DNA of 64,000 nucleotides from Cyrtodaria siliqua (lineage: Eukaryota; Mollusca; Bivalvia; Adapedonta; Hiatellidae): NCBI GenBank assembly GCA_037043455.1, contig JAWPHD010005114.1, positions 62,001 through 126,000 of the forward strand, written 5' to 3'. Numbering within the stretch: the stretch's first letter is position 1; every line of letters starts with the position of its first letter. Made by a program: the position numbers and the translations under genes. The notes below the pieces were generated by a model. It made no database searches, was not told the origin of the DNA, and was given only the letters and a program-made list of their open reading frames with translations. Shown in pieces: positions 32,401 to 44,159 of this stretch.

Positions 32401-35120
32401 TACGAAAATACGTGATAGGTAATGCTTTCATTCCGAATTTTAATCTGTTTTATCTTAACACTTGATGTTTAATTAAAGTTCACTCCTCCACCAAATATGA
32501 CGTTTTTTCTCTGCCCTGTTACCTAGAGACGGGTCAGCCTGGAAATATATGGTAATTACAGAAAATATAGAAACCGTAATAGACAACTCTCCGCGTATTC
32601 GTATTGATTCAGATGTGATAATACTGTTGGTGTAAATTTAAGTACTTTATAAGTTAACTGTGTTTATTATGAAACCTTTATTATGCGTCGCAGTAAAGTG
32701 TTGACTTCTTAAGGAGGTGCATACACGATACATATTGAGCGATGCATGTCGTGTCAACACGAATGACTCTAGATAAAAAAGGCAAAACAGAAACAACAGG
32801 CCCGAGGGGTCATAACAAACCTACACTGGTGAACACAACTCTTATTGCAAACTTAGAGAAAGTTATATATTGGATGAGAACAACCAGGAAAAATTAAAAA
32901 GAAACATTTTCTCATAACTCGAAAAGTAAAATGCTGTTCTATTTGAAATGTGATTCAATTTAGTCAATATTAAATTATTTCATTAGGTGACAGACGGCTA
33001 AAAATAAAATAAAATCTGCATGTATACATCCAAAGAAGCATTGCCGCCAAGCATTGTTTAAATATGTTTAGCGCTGTCAAATGCTTTACACTTTACAAAA
33101 ACTATATATTTTCGGTACATGAACGAGTATTTTCATTGTGACAGGGATCCGGCTCATATTGGTCGAGTTTGCTTAAAATGGCTGTTTCCACGATAGTAAT
33201 TAAAACTAATTAAGTTTTTAATGAGTACACCGTTTTACACATATGTCTTCAAAACGAAATGACAACACCATTTACAAATGTCCTACTTACCTACTATATC
33301 CGGGATAAAGTTCGTATTCTCCTCACACTTTGTATTGCAAAAATCGTCAGTACAACACTTGTGGCAGACCGTGGTAGCTCGGTCGTCAATTTTGCGTTTT
33401 GAGTGAGTACACTTCAGGGGCGAATAAAACAGAAAATAAATACATCTAAAACTAGGTTGGACAGGCAGAGGGGCACTTTTAGTTATCTCCAGTACTCCCT
33501 ACTCCCATGTGACGCCCCCAAACTCTGTATTTGTATTATTAATATTTATCCAAATTAGGTTTTATTGAATATATTAATCACTTCCTTAATACATTTTGCC
33601 TCTTTGAATGGCTTCTGAATTCTCAAGATCGGTTCTATTATTGTTAATCCTTCTGTTTGTTTTAATTGACATTTTTTATTACCCCTAATTGCTTTTTTCA
33701 TTTTATTAACTCTGCTTACTATTACATAGGAGTAAGAGCTGTGTGTGTGGTGGTGGGGAGAGGAGGGGGAGCACCCTCTCCACTGTTCAGGAGTGACTGA
33801 GGTGGGGACAGAGTATGCTTTGGCCCCCACCCCAATAATTTGAGGATAAAATGGTTAACTTTTACTACCTTAAGCATTTTTTTATGCACGCATTATATTG
33901 TAAACATTTCGAATAACCGCTGTTTATTATGCCATCACTTGTGTACAAATATATAATAAGTATTTTATTTTCGTTCTAATCCCTTTTCGTCTATTGTGTA
34001 CAAATATCATGCTATAAAAATAATAAGAAATAAAATATGTTTAAACCAATTATCTCCACGTGCATGTGACAGTAGAAAGATTCGTGTGCTTATAAATTGG
34101 AATGTTCTTCTGTTCCTATCTAGTTCTTAAAGTCAGTCATTTGACTGGAGTAAAATATGTGCTCAATTTGAGCAATAATTCAGTAGCAACAACATGAAGC
34201 TAGTGTACCCCTAGTCGTAGGAGTAAAGTAGATATCCCGACAAAAAATGCCAAGCTTTAAAAAAATTATATATATGTATATACTTACATATTTTGAGAAT
34301 CCAAACTCTATAGACAAAATATAAACAGCCAGGCCAAACTCCAAAACTGGAGCTTCGAATTAAGAGTTACCATCTCATAATTCATTTACACATAATTATT
34401 GAATCATGTGTATTTTAAGAACCTGTGAATAAAACTAAACTTTTAATCCGCACATATACATTATTATATAACCTGAACACATAGATAGAGTTTTGATAAA
34501 TGGTTTTGTAGTGTAATATGTCGTTAATTGGCGAGTTTGCTTCTTTAACATAAATATGCAAATGCGATTTATTTCAGATTGAATGGTGGTCAGGTACATG
34601 ATTTCTTACAGGGTTGGATAAGTCTGAGTGTTTTTGAGTCCATATCTGACATTGTCATAATGAGCATTGCTACATTCAACATCGGTCTCTACAAAATATA
34701 GATATGCTAAAGAAGCAGCTATGTAAACCATACTTTTTATAGCGTATTTCCAACAACAGACTTTTAGTCAAATCACCATTGGTCGTCGGCGTGATCCTTT
34801 GCATGAGAACGGTATTAATATTAATCGCTGTGGTCAAAATATATAGTGTAAGTCTTTCACAGGAATAATTCTTTAAATAAGTCGCACATTTTAGTAAGGT
34901 CATCTTCTCAACGGTCCCCTAATGATATTATTAAGCATCTGCGCTCTTGTAGATAAACAGATTACCAGATAATATTGAAAGACTATCAGGCATTCTTTTT
35001 CTGAATGTTTAAACATTTATTTTCATTTATATACAAGAGTGCATATAATAAACAAATCATAACGATTGATGTTTATACGTGTATATATGACCATCTTAAA
35101 TGACATTATTTGGTCTAAAT
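32401..35120. other. Gene-poor AT-rich stretch
   Basis: No recognisable protein, SINE or long hairpin. Open frames here (for example 33555-33830 and 34676-34903, minus) are under 100 codons and have no domain. TAGTATTTTATTTTCG-type AT sequence prevails, with a G-rich patch (GTGTGGTGGTGGGGAGAGGA) at about 33750. This may be deep intron or intergenic DNA. Confidence 0.5.
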
Positions 35121-35124
35121 CTAA

Positions 35125-35290
35125 GATTCCATATACGCAGTATGCGGCATGCGAATGCGACAAATAAATGGTAGATCACGATCTTGATTACATATGTCCG
35201 GCTGCGAATGCGATTTGTCATGCGGTTGCGTACACGGCAAACTTGATCGCTCCATGGAGCGCGTACAAATAAATATATGGAATCTGATTT
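35125..35290. mobile_element. Small foldback with ATATATGGAATC ends
   Basis: AGATTCCATATACGC (from about 35126) pairs with AAATATATGGAATCTG (to about 35287). Between them CGAATGCGACAAATAAATGG and CGAATGCGATTTGTCATGCG make internal repeats. The arms are imperfect. It is a candidate MITE or foldback remnant. Confidence 0.5.
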
Positions 35291-36039
35291 TTATATCGGA
35301 TTTTGTTTTGCTAAGCAGAAAAAAACTACACCATATACTATTTAGATTGACGGTTAGCTCGATCATATAATTATCTTAACATCACGCGTTATGATTTTTT
35401 ATTATCAGCGACATCGCTTTACTGCGTAGCGTAGGGGCGTACTATATCTGTCCGTGGTAGAGCATATTGTAACATTTTAGCCGTTTTCACACATAATAAT
35501 AGCCATGCCTAAAAAGATTAATGCGTGTATCACCAGAAGTACCCATACATGCAGGGGTTGTAAAACTGAACCCAATAATGGACTGAAGCCAATACAACGT
35601 CTCTCTGGGAAAAGCAGTTTTTAGTGGTGAAATGTACATTACCTTTGAAAATATGTTGTTTTTGAAAGTGCAATTTAATGTAAAAGTCTGCTTTATTCAA
35701 ATGTATGCTGCCCCAACAAAAAGGGTGTACAATTATAAAAGCATTTTTTTTTTCAGTATTCAACGCAATTTAATATTCACTACAATTTATCTCTTTTTAT
35801 TTTGATACTTTTAAGCTTTAATACTTTTACAGGGAATGGCCGTAACTAATGTGAGCACTTGTGGCCCGACCCAGTTGCATTTTACGCGTACATGTATAGC
35901 AATAAAATATCTTTAAATCAAAATCAGATACTTTTAAAATTAGTATCTAAACATTTTTAAACACCTTTTGGTTTAAATAACTGCCCGATCAGTAATAAAT
36001 ATACTGCTAATGAAAACGGGAAAGGGGTAGAACTACTTT
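35291..36039. other. Unassigned AT-rich spacer
   Basis: Nothing recognised. The minus-strand frame at 35530-35763 has no domain. Confidence 0.4.
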
Positions 36040-36225
36040 TATTTCAGACATCAACAAAACAACAGAACGCATTGCAAAAAAAAAACAACGTACAATTAAA
36101 TGGACAAATAGACAAATATAGAAACAAAGTATAGGACATCACAAAAATAAAATGGCTGACAATAGGAATACCGCCTTGTAACGGCCAGAGACAAAAAGGC
36201 CGCTGAAGCTTTAAACAAGCTAAAC
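36040..36225 (-). repeat. Dispersed repeat family A, degraded copy
   Basis: AGGACATCACAAAAATAAAA, GGCTGACAATAGG, CGCCTTGTAACGGCCAGAGA and AAAAGGCCGCTGAAGCTTTA align with the family A core on the minus orientation. Confidence 0.6.
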
Positions 36226-36512
36226 TCACTATATCGTTAACAGTTTTTAAGTTCTAAATGTACATGTTTTAATGTTACCGTAATTACCTGTTGACTGCTG
36301 CAGCTTGTTTTTGTACGCCTCATGGTACTTCCCCACAAATGGATTTCAATGCTGCAAACCTATCAAATGAAGAAAATTATTTTTCAATATAAGTTGTATT
36401 CAACCTTAAACAATAGTAACCATAACTGAACATAGAAAGTGTAAAATAATCCTCCCCGAAAAATATACCGTGATATATAAACAAGTTTTTTGCTCATAAA
36501 ATTGAGAAAAAT

Positions 36513-36791
36513 GCATTGATTCCATTAAGCGATGGGAAAGCTTATATTAACAGGATTTTATAACGGATATTTCTACAATAAAAAAAGATTTAACATGTTA
36601 AAAAGAATTTTAACTGATAAAATGCGATAACCTGACTGTTTAATATTACCTATGAAATGTTTTAATTTTACAATATGATTTTTTGTAAAGCCGAAATTAA
36701 GGTTTTATTTCATACCCCAACCTACCCCGTTTTCGCTTCTATAAGAAGGGGTTGGATGGGGTATGAACGTTTATACACGGATCACGTAATG
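36513..36791. mobile_element. MITE-like element, family C, copy 3
   Basis: Same order as the 5787 copy: CCATTAAGCGATGGGAAAGC, TTTTATAACGGATATTTCTA, AATTAAGGTTTTATTTCATA, the internal hairpin ACCCCGTTTTCGCTTCTATA...GGTTGGATGGGGTATGAA, and right end GGATCACGTAATG (36779-36791). The left TIR is eroded to CATTGATTCC. Confidence 0.75.
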
Positions 36792-37080
36792 GTTCCTACA
36801 GAAATCATTCAAACATGATGGCACCGTAGATCAGCACTGTACCACAAACAAAGAGCAAATTATCTCTACAATGAAAGGACAATACACAACAGAAAGAGTG
36901 GTGACAACTTGGAAAGTTCAGTGTGCAATATGGCCACCAGTTAGCTTAAATCAATTTTAATGTACACAACCTCGCTATTATCACGTATTCAGCGCTCAAA
37001 TGCACAACACAGTGTAAATAAAAGTACATCCACTCAATAGGAAATCTCTAGCAATAAAGTCCACATTCAGAGAAATTAGG
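36792..37080. repeat. Dispersed repeat family E, copy 1
   Basis: Shares ATGGCACCGTAGATCAGCAC, ACAACAGAAAGAGTGGTG, ACCTCGCTATTATCACGTAT and CACAGTGTAAATAAAAG with copies at 39098-39420 and 54268-54500. Its GACAGTGTAAATAAA edge and GGTCAGT core are also found in family A, so A and E are probably related. Confidence 0.6.
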
Positions 37081-37440
37081 AAACGATAAACGTATATGTT
37101 ATTGTAAAGAGATATAAACATAATTAGTCTCCATAGAATAATGGTTGTGATATTACAAGTGAAATAATTACTATGTCTCCACTTGGAAACATAAATAAAG
37201 CATTTTAGTTAAATATCGTAATAGAAACTTTGATTAATTATTAAATTTAAATACTGCGCAACATAGTACAATATGATCGGAATAGTTTACTGTGACGTAT
37301 AAGCAATGTATCACCCTTAACACGTCGTGTTTATTGTGAGATTTCCTTTATTTGTTTTTGTCGTTAATATTAATTTAACTGTGACCATGTTTATGTTCCT
37401 TATTTTTCGATAATAGCAACTACAACAATCACTGAAGGGG

Positions 37441-37665
37441 ATGAAAAAAACCTCGACCCCTCAGGGGCCTAAGCATCTTTATGTGAGGGAGCTATCCAGC
37501 TGGCTTGCGGAACGTCGTTGGTTCTACCCAGGTTCCCGCCCGTGCACGAAAATTGCCCGGAGTGGCACCTGGGGTCTTCCTCCACCAATGGAAGCTGGAA
37601 AGTCGCCATATGACCTTAGCTGTTAATGCGACTATAAAATCCAATTCAGTTCAGTTCAGAATACC
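37441..37665 (+). mobile_element. SINE body/tail, 5'-truncated
   Basis: CTTTATGTGAGGGAGCTATC, CAGCTGGCTTGCGGAAC and GTTCCCGCCCGTGCACGAAA match the body of the complete SINE at 60008. It continues to CATATGACCTTAGCTGTTAA and CAATTCAGTTCAGTTCAG. The tRNA-like head is missing. The short open frame inside it is not a gene. Confidence 0.75.
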
Positions 37666-37759
37666 ACTGTAGTTTTGATATAGCCGGTGAGAATGGAGAA
37701 AATAAAGAATAATACCTATCTAAAATATTAGTTTTTTAATGTAAAAACAAATCTAAGTA

Positions 37760-38275
37760 AAACAAAGATCCATAATTGTGTAATAAATTAGGCAATCAAC
37801 AATGTGTGATATGTGATGTAGAGAGACATAAGGTCATACATTGTTATGTGTACATGAAGTTTGGGATCCATCCATTCGAAACGGTTTGAAAAATGCAAGT
37901 AATAAACATGTGTTACTATACGGGACATTATACAATATGAGAGTGGAAAAGTCAAACAAAGGGCAATAATTATGTAATAATTTAGGCAATAAACAGTGTG
38001 TGATGATAAGGGGTTCTTTAAGTTCTAAGTTATTATTTGCATATGAAGACTGGGAATAATCATTTCGAAAATGTTCGAGAAAAATGTGTATAAAGGACTT
38101 TATACAATATTAGAGTGGACAATTCTAAGTCAAAACGAAGGGCCGCAATTCTGCAATAAATTAGACAATCAGCAATATATGATGCTGAAGGACATAAGGT
38201 CATCAGTTGTTATGTGCATATGAATTTTAAGAACAATATATTGAACATGGTTTGAGAAATGATAAATTGTGTTAC
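37760..38275 (+). repeat. ~190-bp tandem repeat, 2.5 units
   Basis: AATTGTGTAATAAATTAGGC (37774), AATTATGTAATAATTTAGGC (about 37966) and AATTCTGCAATAAATTAGAC (about 38148) mark unit starts. Each unit also has AAGGTCATACATTGTTATGT and CATTCGAAACGGTTTGA-type words. It is a decayed tandem-type dispersed repeat. Confidence 0.7.
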
Positions 38276-39095
38276 GTGATGTGACGTAACACGTCGTGAC
38301 GATACGGGATGCGACGTTACGGACAGAGTGATCTATCTAGCCCGATATATTCACTTTGTGAAGCAGAGGTATTAAAAACCCATAGCATACTGCATCTGCG
38401 CTGCAATTTGTTTTATAAAACAAATAGCCTACGCTGCACAGGTGCAGAGGTTTCAAATACTCAAATTATGCCACAGAAACACCATACATACAGCTAACTA
38501 GTTCACCCTGTACAGTGGTGTAACTGTGTATATGCTGATATAAATCATATCTGCATAATGATGCTACATCTATATTGCTAAGCAACTGTTCTGCAAAGTA
38601 GTGCGTTGCATACTTAGTGGTATCAATTATGCAATGATTTTACAAGTATGCTGCTGTAAAGCAATGCAACTGTGTAAGTAGTCAAGTCTGAGCTTTGGTT
38701 CACATGCCCCATAGTTGTTAACATATTCGGGACATTATGTTCCCTAAATAGTATTAATATGATTAAACTAACAGTATAATTAGTGTAACTGGTACCTCAT
38801 CGTCCTCACACAGTGTAACGGCATGGCAATCATCCATGGAATCCACATATGGGCAATCGAAACACATTGGACCGCGACTGTTTCGTGGTAGTAGTCCTTT
38901 AATAGAATATAAACTACTTCCATACTGTATATAATGTTGACCCCATAAGAAGTAGCTCAGGGGACATCCACATCTAAGTGCTGATAATTAACAATATCAA
39001 AATTAAAATCATCTCTCTTAGATTTTACTAATTATTTCGCCATTTTCAATAGAGAGATGTAAATCAGGAAAAGAAGCGACAGTATCAGAATGATA
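38276..39095. other. Unassigned spacer
   Basis: A run of ACGT-containing words (GTTACGTGATGTGACGTAAC) is at 38270-38300. Nothing else is recognised. Confidence 0.4.
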
Positions 39096-39097
39096 TA

Positions 39098-39420
39098 TAG
39101 GGTCCTATAGAAACCTCAGCGTCCGAACGCAATGGCATCGTAGGTCCGCACTGTACTGCAAACAAGGACTTGAAACTACAATGAAAGAGACAAAAAACAA
39201 CAGAAAGGGTGGTGAAGACAGGGTTACCGACTTGGAACGGTCAGTAGGCAATAAGACCTACTGGTTAGCTTGAATCGATTTTATATGCGCACAATCCTCG
39301 CTATTATCCTGTCTTCAGCGCCCAAATAGACAAGACAGTGTAAACAAAACTAAATCCCATCAAAAGGAAATAATTAACAATAAAGTCCACATCCAGAGAA
39401 ACCAACTAAAGATATACATA
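39098..39420. repeat. Dispersed repeat family E, copy 2
   Basis: GGTCCTATAGAAACCTCAGC, GTCCGAACGCAATGGCATCG, ACAACAGAAAGGGTGGTGAA, TTAGCTTGAATCGATTTTAT and GACAAGACAGTGTAAACAAA. It is the best-preserved E copy and is nearly identical in its first 50 bases to 54268. Confidence 0.7.
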
Positions 39421-39589
39421 CAAAATAATAAACATCTCAGGATGTATCCAGAAAGTCATTGGAGTTATTGCTGTGTGACTTTATAGGCTTTTGATTTTAT
39501 ATTCATATATAGGATCATTTATGTGTTATACTTATATTGCCTATTAATGCTTCTGTGTTTGTTAGAGAATATAACCTGGCAGGAATATC

Positions 39590-39850
39590 TTTATTTACAC
39601 TGTCCCGATTTATTGGGATGACAATAGGGTAAGAGTGGGGTTTGGTGCACCCTAGAGCCGGGTTTGAACCCCAAGCGGATATGTTTGCCACCGACTATTC
39701 CAAGGCGGTAGCCCTATTGTCAACCCTTTTATGTTTGTGATGTCATATATTGCCGTTTATTCATTTTGCAGTTGTTTGTTTCTGTGCGTGTTTGTAGTTG
39801 ACTGTGGTCATTGAATGCTACATTTCCTGTTTGACCTTTATAAAATTATC
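39590..39850 (+). repeat. Dispersed repeat family A, copy (plus)
   Basis: TTTACACTGTCCCGATTTAT, GGTTTGGTGCACCCTAGAGC, CCAAGGCGGTAGCCCTATTG and TTGAATGCTACATTTCCTGT follow in the same order as at 14971. Confidence 0.8.
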
Positions 39851-40019
39851 TACTTTCGTTGATCATGACAAAAATAGTTTCTTCTATTTGATATATCAAG
39901 GAGGAAATATAACACAATAAATGTGGAGTTCTTCTTGAACAATTTCATACAGAAAGAGAATGAAAGGGAACATTTGGAATCAAACACGGTAAATATAAAA
40001 AATATATTTGATTTGAATG

Positions 40020-40745
40020 CGATGAGAGTGAACTATGAGAGTGACAAATACTTGCTACCGTTCACGCTCTCTATCCACAAGTTGAGCAGAACTCACTATT
40101 TACAATGTCAATAGTACGAATATTTTAGCCATCCCGAAGATGGTATGCATATAACGGTATACATAGCATCTTCAATGTGTCATTTTTATATCATTCCATG
40201 GTCAGCGGCATATGATCCCAGCTTCTTACAAAATGGTTTGCCGTAAACGAGAACACAATGGACGAAATAAACGACATGAAATCTAGTTTATTTAGAGAAG
40301 AGGTTATGAAGCCTGCGTATCACAAGTAACAGTCAAATGACTACATTGGAAAGCAGACAACATGTCCAAAGTGTGATTAGACAGTTCTCAGAACGGCTTT
40401 AACGGCTGGAGTAGTAGAACCAACTACTCAAAATTAAAGAAAATAAACGAATTATTTGAAAATGTACTACTGTTATTTCTATTTAAATATCGGGCTCAGC
40501 AATTTCCAAAAGTCGGAATGAATAACAGTTCTGATTGCAAGCCAGCCGTCACACTGCACAGGCAACACAACTGAGTTCAGAATTAATATCGAAACACGTG
40601 AACCACGTGTCAGTAGAAGAAGTTCCCAAGCCACAACAATACCCACTCTGATGACTGATAACACCATTAACCAAATAACAATGTCACCTCTTATCCACTT
40701 TCTTCTGTAGCTTGGCCTGGATGTCAACTTCACGTACAGTTGGAG
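40020..40745 (-). repeat. Dispersed repeat family D, inverted copy in two pieces
   Basis: GTTCACGCTCTCTATCCACA...GTTGAGCAGAACTCA and ATCCCGAAGATGGTATGCAT (40070-40160), then AATATCGGGCTCAGCAATTT and GTCACACTGCACAGGCAACA (40490-40570), are reverse-complement matches to 43550-44010. The stretch between the pieces is unrelated. Confidence 0.6.
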
Positions 40746-41514
40746 GTAAGTTTAAGATAATATGAGAAATGTACAAAATAGAGGCTGGCCTGACAGATGA
40801 AAAGATAAAACAATGCAAACAGCTACCGTTCTGACATGCTGTAGCCCCTGATGTCATGAATGTTTTTAGACACTAAAGTGTGTCAACAAAAATAGCGAAA
40901 ATAAAACAGAACACATTAAAACTGCCAGATGAGTGTTCAATTGCTCCTACCAACCTGAACCCAAATCGATCTACTAGTAAGTTGCCAAACTAAGCAGCGA
41001 TGTAAAAGATAATCTTATTAAAGTAAAATTTATCTGATGGACACTAATGAACGGAAATGCATGCTTTACAAAGACGCATCGGCACTAAGCAAAGCAATAG
41101 ACATTTGCAAAGCAACTGAATCAGAAAGGTAAAGATGAAGAAGATGATGAGGGCATGAATAACAGCAGGGACATCGTATGATGTATACGCTGTAAAATAT
41201 AATAACAATTAAAGCAATCTACACAAGAGAAATGTTAAAACTATGGACAAAATTCCAAGGAGGGAAAATGTCTGGCACATGAAAAGCACTGCGACAAATT
41301 TATCTAATTTAATCATTTCGCGTCAGCATGCATGCAACCATCACATCATGTAAGTATGTCACAAACAGGCACAGGGGACGGCCTAAGGTTCAGTAATTTG
41401 ACATTGATACTTACGAAGCTTGGAGGAGAAAATCAATAGAGAAGAATGTGATATTGACGTGTCTCACCCATAAAGCGTGTATATGATCATTAGAAAAAAT
41501 AAATAAATAAGAGC
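40746..41514. other. Unassigned spacer
   Basis: No gene or repeat family is recognised in this interval. Confidence 0.4.
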
Positions 41515-41650
41515 ATATTGACTTCCAGGCTCAATAAAACCGAGTCTGCTACTTTTATCTCTTGTTTATGTTTGTTGCTTCCAAGGGATCCCCTTTTCAG
41601 TATTTATTCCAGTTTATCAGCCAATCAGATCTCAAAACAAATGTATCGGA
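41515..41650 (-). repeat. Dispersed repeat family B, copy 4 (inverted)
   Basis: AAAACCGAGTCTGCTACTTT, TTGTTTATGTTTGTTGCTTC and CAAGGGATCCCCTTTTCAGT correspond to the reverse complement of 5110-5200. Confidence 0.65.
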
Positions 41651-42044
41651 TGAAGACATTCAAAACGCAAGTTAACTCTCTATCGTATCAACAATATGAA
41701 CGGAACGGGAATTAAACTAGCACGCTCCAATTAAAACATTCACAGACATGATTGTTTGAAGAGACTGATTACCAAGTCACGGATAAAGAGCCATTGAATA
41801 TGAATCTCGTAACAATCACGGCATAATTTGTACCCTCGGATGAGCATAAACTTAAGTATAAAAGTACTCCATCAACCAACAAATGGAAAGTTACTACGGT
41901 AAACATATACACGAGTTTGCTGATGATGAGAAGGAAAAGGCAATTGCATTGATACACTACATTAGCCTGTAACAATGCCACTGTGACGATCGTCAGTGTT
42001 TATGAAAGCACCAATGACCACAGAAATAAAACATATATGTAGAT

Positions 42045-42240
42045 ATAGGTCGAACAGCAAACTGTGGCAATGTAGCATTCAAAGACCACAGTCACGAAAA
42101 TCGCGAAACCAACAGCAACTACTAGGAAAAGTAAAAGGCAAGGTATAAGAAATCACAAACATAAAATGGTTGACAATAGATGCACCACCTTGGAACAGTC
42201 AGTGGAAAAAAGGCCACTTGGGGTTTAAACCAGGAAAACG
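42045..42240 (-). repeat. Dispersed repeat family A, copy (inverted)
   Basis: AATGTAGCATTCAAAGACCA, AAATCACAAACATAAAATGG, CACCTTGGAACAGTCAGTGG and AAAGGCCACTTGGGGTTTAA. Confidence 0.7.
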
Positions 42241-42837
42241 AATATAAAACGTAGGCGTAATGTAATCGATTAAAACGCCAGCCCGAAACTGATTGATTAG
42301 GTAACAAATCTTAATTGTTATTGTTATTGAGAAAATGCTAAGTAACAAACTGCATATATGCAATGATCCGAAACCGCTGAAGTATTAAATACACGAAACT
42401 AATCATAAAAGGATGACTGAAGACATTATCAGATTGAATTGCTAAGGTTTTGCCGACATTCTTGTATATAGAGAAAGGGAATAATTGAGAAGTCAACTGC
42501 TGACGACGACATCTGCGAGCTCGCCGTCAGAAATGCACATCACAGTTAACAGGGACGAATGTAAAAACATTGTTATATAGATGAAATTATCATATCAGAT
42601 GACGTAAAGCATGATCATGCGATCATAAACATGGATAACACGACTAAAGGTGTTCTGGTAACATTCAACAATTTAACTAAGTTCCGGATCAATCTATGAG
42701 CGTAGCTTTCTCAAACGAGCGCGGTCTTAAAATGGACTTTTGTCATGACGAAGAAGCCAAAAACATTACAGATGAATTAAGAAAAGCTCTGGTATAGACA
42801 CGTTGACACTAAGCTAGACACATCTCCACAGTGTAGG
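42241..42837. other. Unassigned spacer
   Basis: No gene, hairpin or repeat match is recognised. Confidence 0.4.
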
Positions 42838-43015
42838 GGCTACCCAGCGGGATCCATGTTGCCTTGTTCCCTGAAAATATTACCCAATGTTCCCAGTTCC
42901 TCCAAACTATTTTGTTTTGTTCCCCAAACATATGTTCCAATGTTCCCATGTTCCCCACAAATATTATCAATGTTCCCTTGTTACCTAAATATATTCTCAA
43001 ATGTTCCCAAAAATT
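42838..43015. repeat. Degenerate ATGTTCCC minisatellite
   Basis: Irregular units of roughly 20-35 bp carrying (A)ATGTTCCC or TTGTTCCC occur about nine times, separated by AAATATTA-like linkers. On the minus strand this reads as GNMGTLE-type peptides, but there is no gene context. Confidence 0.75.
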
Positions 43016-43224
43016 AATTCTGACGAATTAACAACGGCCTACAACAGTTAATAATTGCATCTTAGACAACAGTGTTTGAGCACAGGAACTTAAGCGATCT
43101 ACTTTTCTTTTTTTTCACATAGATTTGTTCTGAATATGTGTTTATCACATGTTCTCATCAATATTAATAAGTACTGAGCACAACCGTATTTTGAAAGATT
43201 TACATATTTTATCTTAATTGGTAT

Positions 43225-43485
43225 TTAGTCATCATAGTAGAAACAATCTTCCATTACTCTCCTCTTCTGTCCTCTTGTTGACTTTCTCATGGTATTTTCA
43301 TCAACCTCCTCTCTTGCCTCTGCTACAGTAACTGTTTCAATGGCACTGCTGGTTTGGGATTGAATCATAATAAACTCCCCCTCTTCTAGCTCAAATTCGA
43401 TTTTTGTGTACAGCATGTTTCTTTTTAAGCTTTTATTTATATATTTCATACAAACGGCCACTTCATCGACTTCCATAAAATACAA
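43225..43485 (-). pseudogene. Probable C-terminal fragment of a decayed protein-coding gene
   Basis: An open frame of about 86 codons ends in an acidic/basic tail with TMRKSTRGQKRRVMEDC and a final FYYDD before TAA. Its first half has VAVCMKYINKSLKRN and an acidic FELEEGEF segment. Codon use and composition look protein-like, not AT noise. It lies on the same strand and downstream of the pseudogene at 44.1-45.3 kb, with a family D repeat between, so it may be the last part of the same gene. There is no recognised domain, and it could also be an independent exon. Confidence 0.45.
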
Positions 43486-43499
43486 CGGATTGAATGAGT

Positions 43500-44100
43500 C
43501 TTAGCATCACACCGAGACTGCAATATTTGTTGTACTTATCGTGTTCGGCGATTTCCAAATTTTCATTTCATATTTTTTTATATATCACAGTAGGTTGCCT
43601 GTGCAGTGTGGCGGTGGTAAAACGTCTCCCCGTGCTAGCAATCAGGACTGTTATTTATTCCGATCTGTGGAGATCGCTGAGCCCGATATTTACAGATATC
43701 GGTGGTACATTCTTAAATACCTTTGGTTTTCTACTTGAATTTCGAACAGGTGGTTCCACTACTACAGCTTGTAAGGTACTGAGTATTGTTTTAGCACCCT
43801 TAGGATATGCTTCCATTTTGTTTAAATCACCTATTGTTTTCTCGTTTAGGGCAAAGCGTTTTGTTAGAAACTGGGACCATACGCCGCTGGCCAGGGAATG
43901 GTGTGAAAATACCTCAATGAAGGTTCAATGTTCACGCCATATGCATACCATCTTCGGAACGGCTGAAATTGTTGTGCTACAGACATTTTAAATATTGAGT
44001 TCTGCTCAACCCGGGGCTAGAGGGTGTGAAGGGTAGCATTCACTTTTCACTACCGTTCGTGAACAGTCTCAATCAAACCGAGTTGGCAATATTTTTGTAC
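43500..44100 (+). repeat. Dispersed repeat family D, longest copy, splitting the pseudogene
   Basis: Runs from about TTCGGCGATTTCCAAATTTT through GTGCAGTGTGGCGGTGGTAA to TTTAAATATTGAGTTCTGCT and CTAGAGGGTGTGAAGGGT. The flanks on both sides contain similar words (ACCGAGACTGCAATATTTG at 43513 and ACCGAGTTGGCAATATTTT at 44078), which may be part of the element ends. Frames on the plus strand here are repeat shadows. Confidence 0.6.
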
Positions 44101-44159
44101 TTATCGGCCTTTTGCCTTTTTCATACCCGAGATAACACCTTCTTTGAGCATAATGATGC

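Noticed and set aside
43494..43991. 165-codon plus-strand frame
   Set aside because: It lies inside a family D repeat; the other D copies at 23.1 and 40 kb do not conserve the frame.
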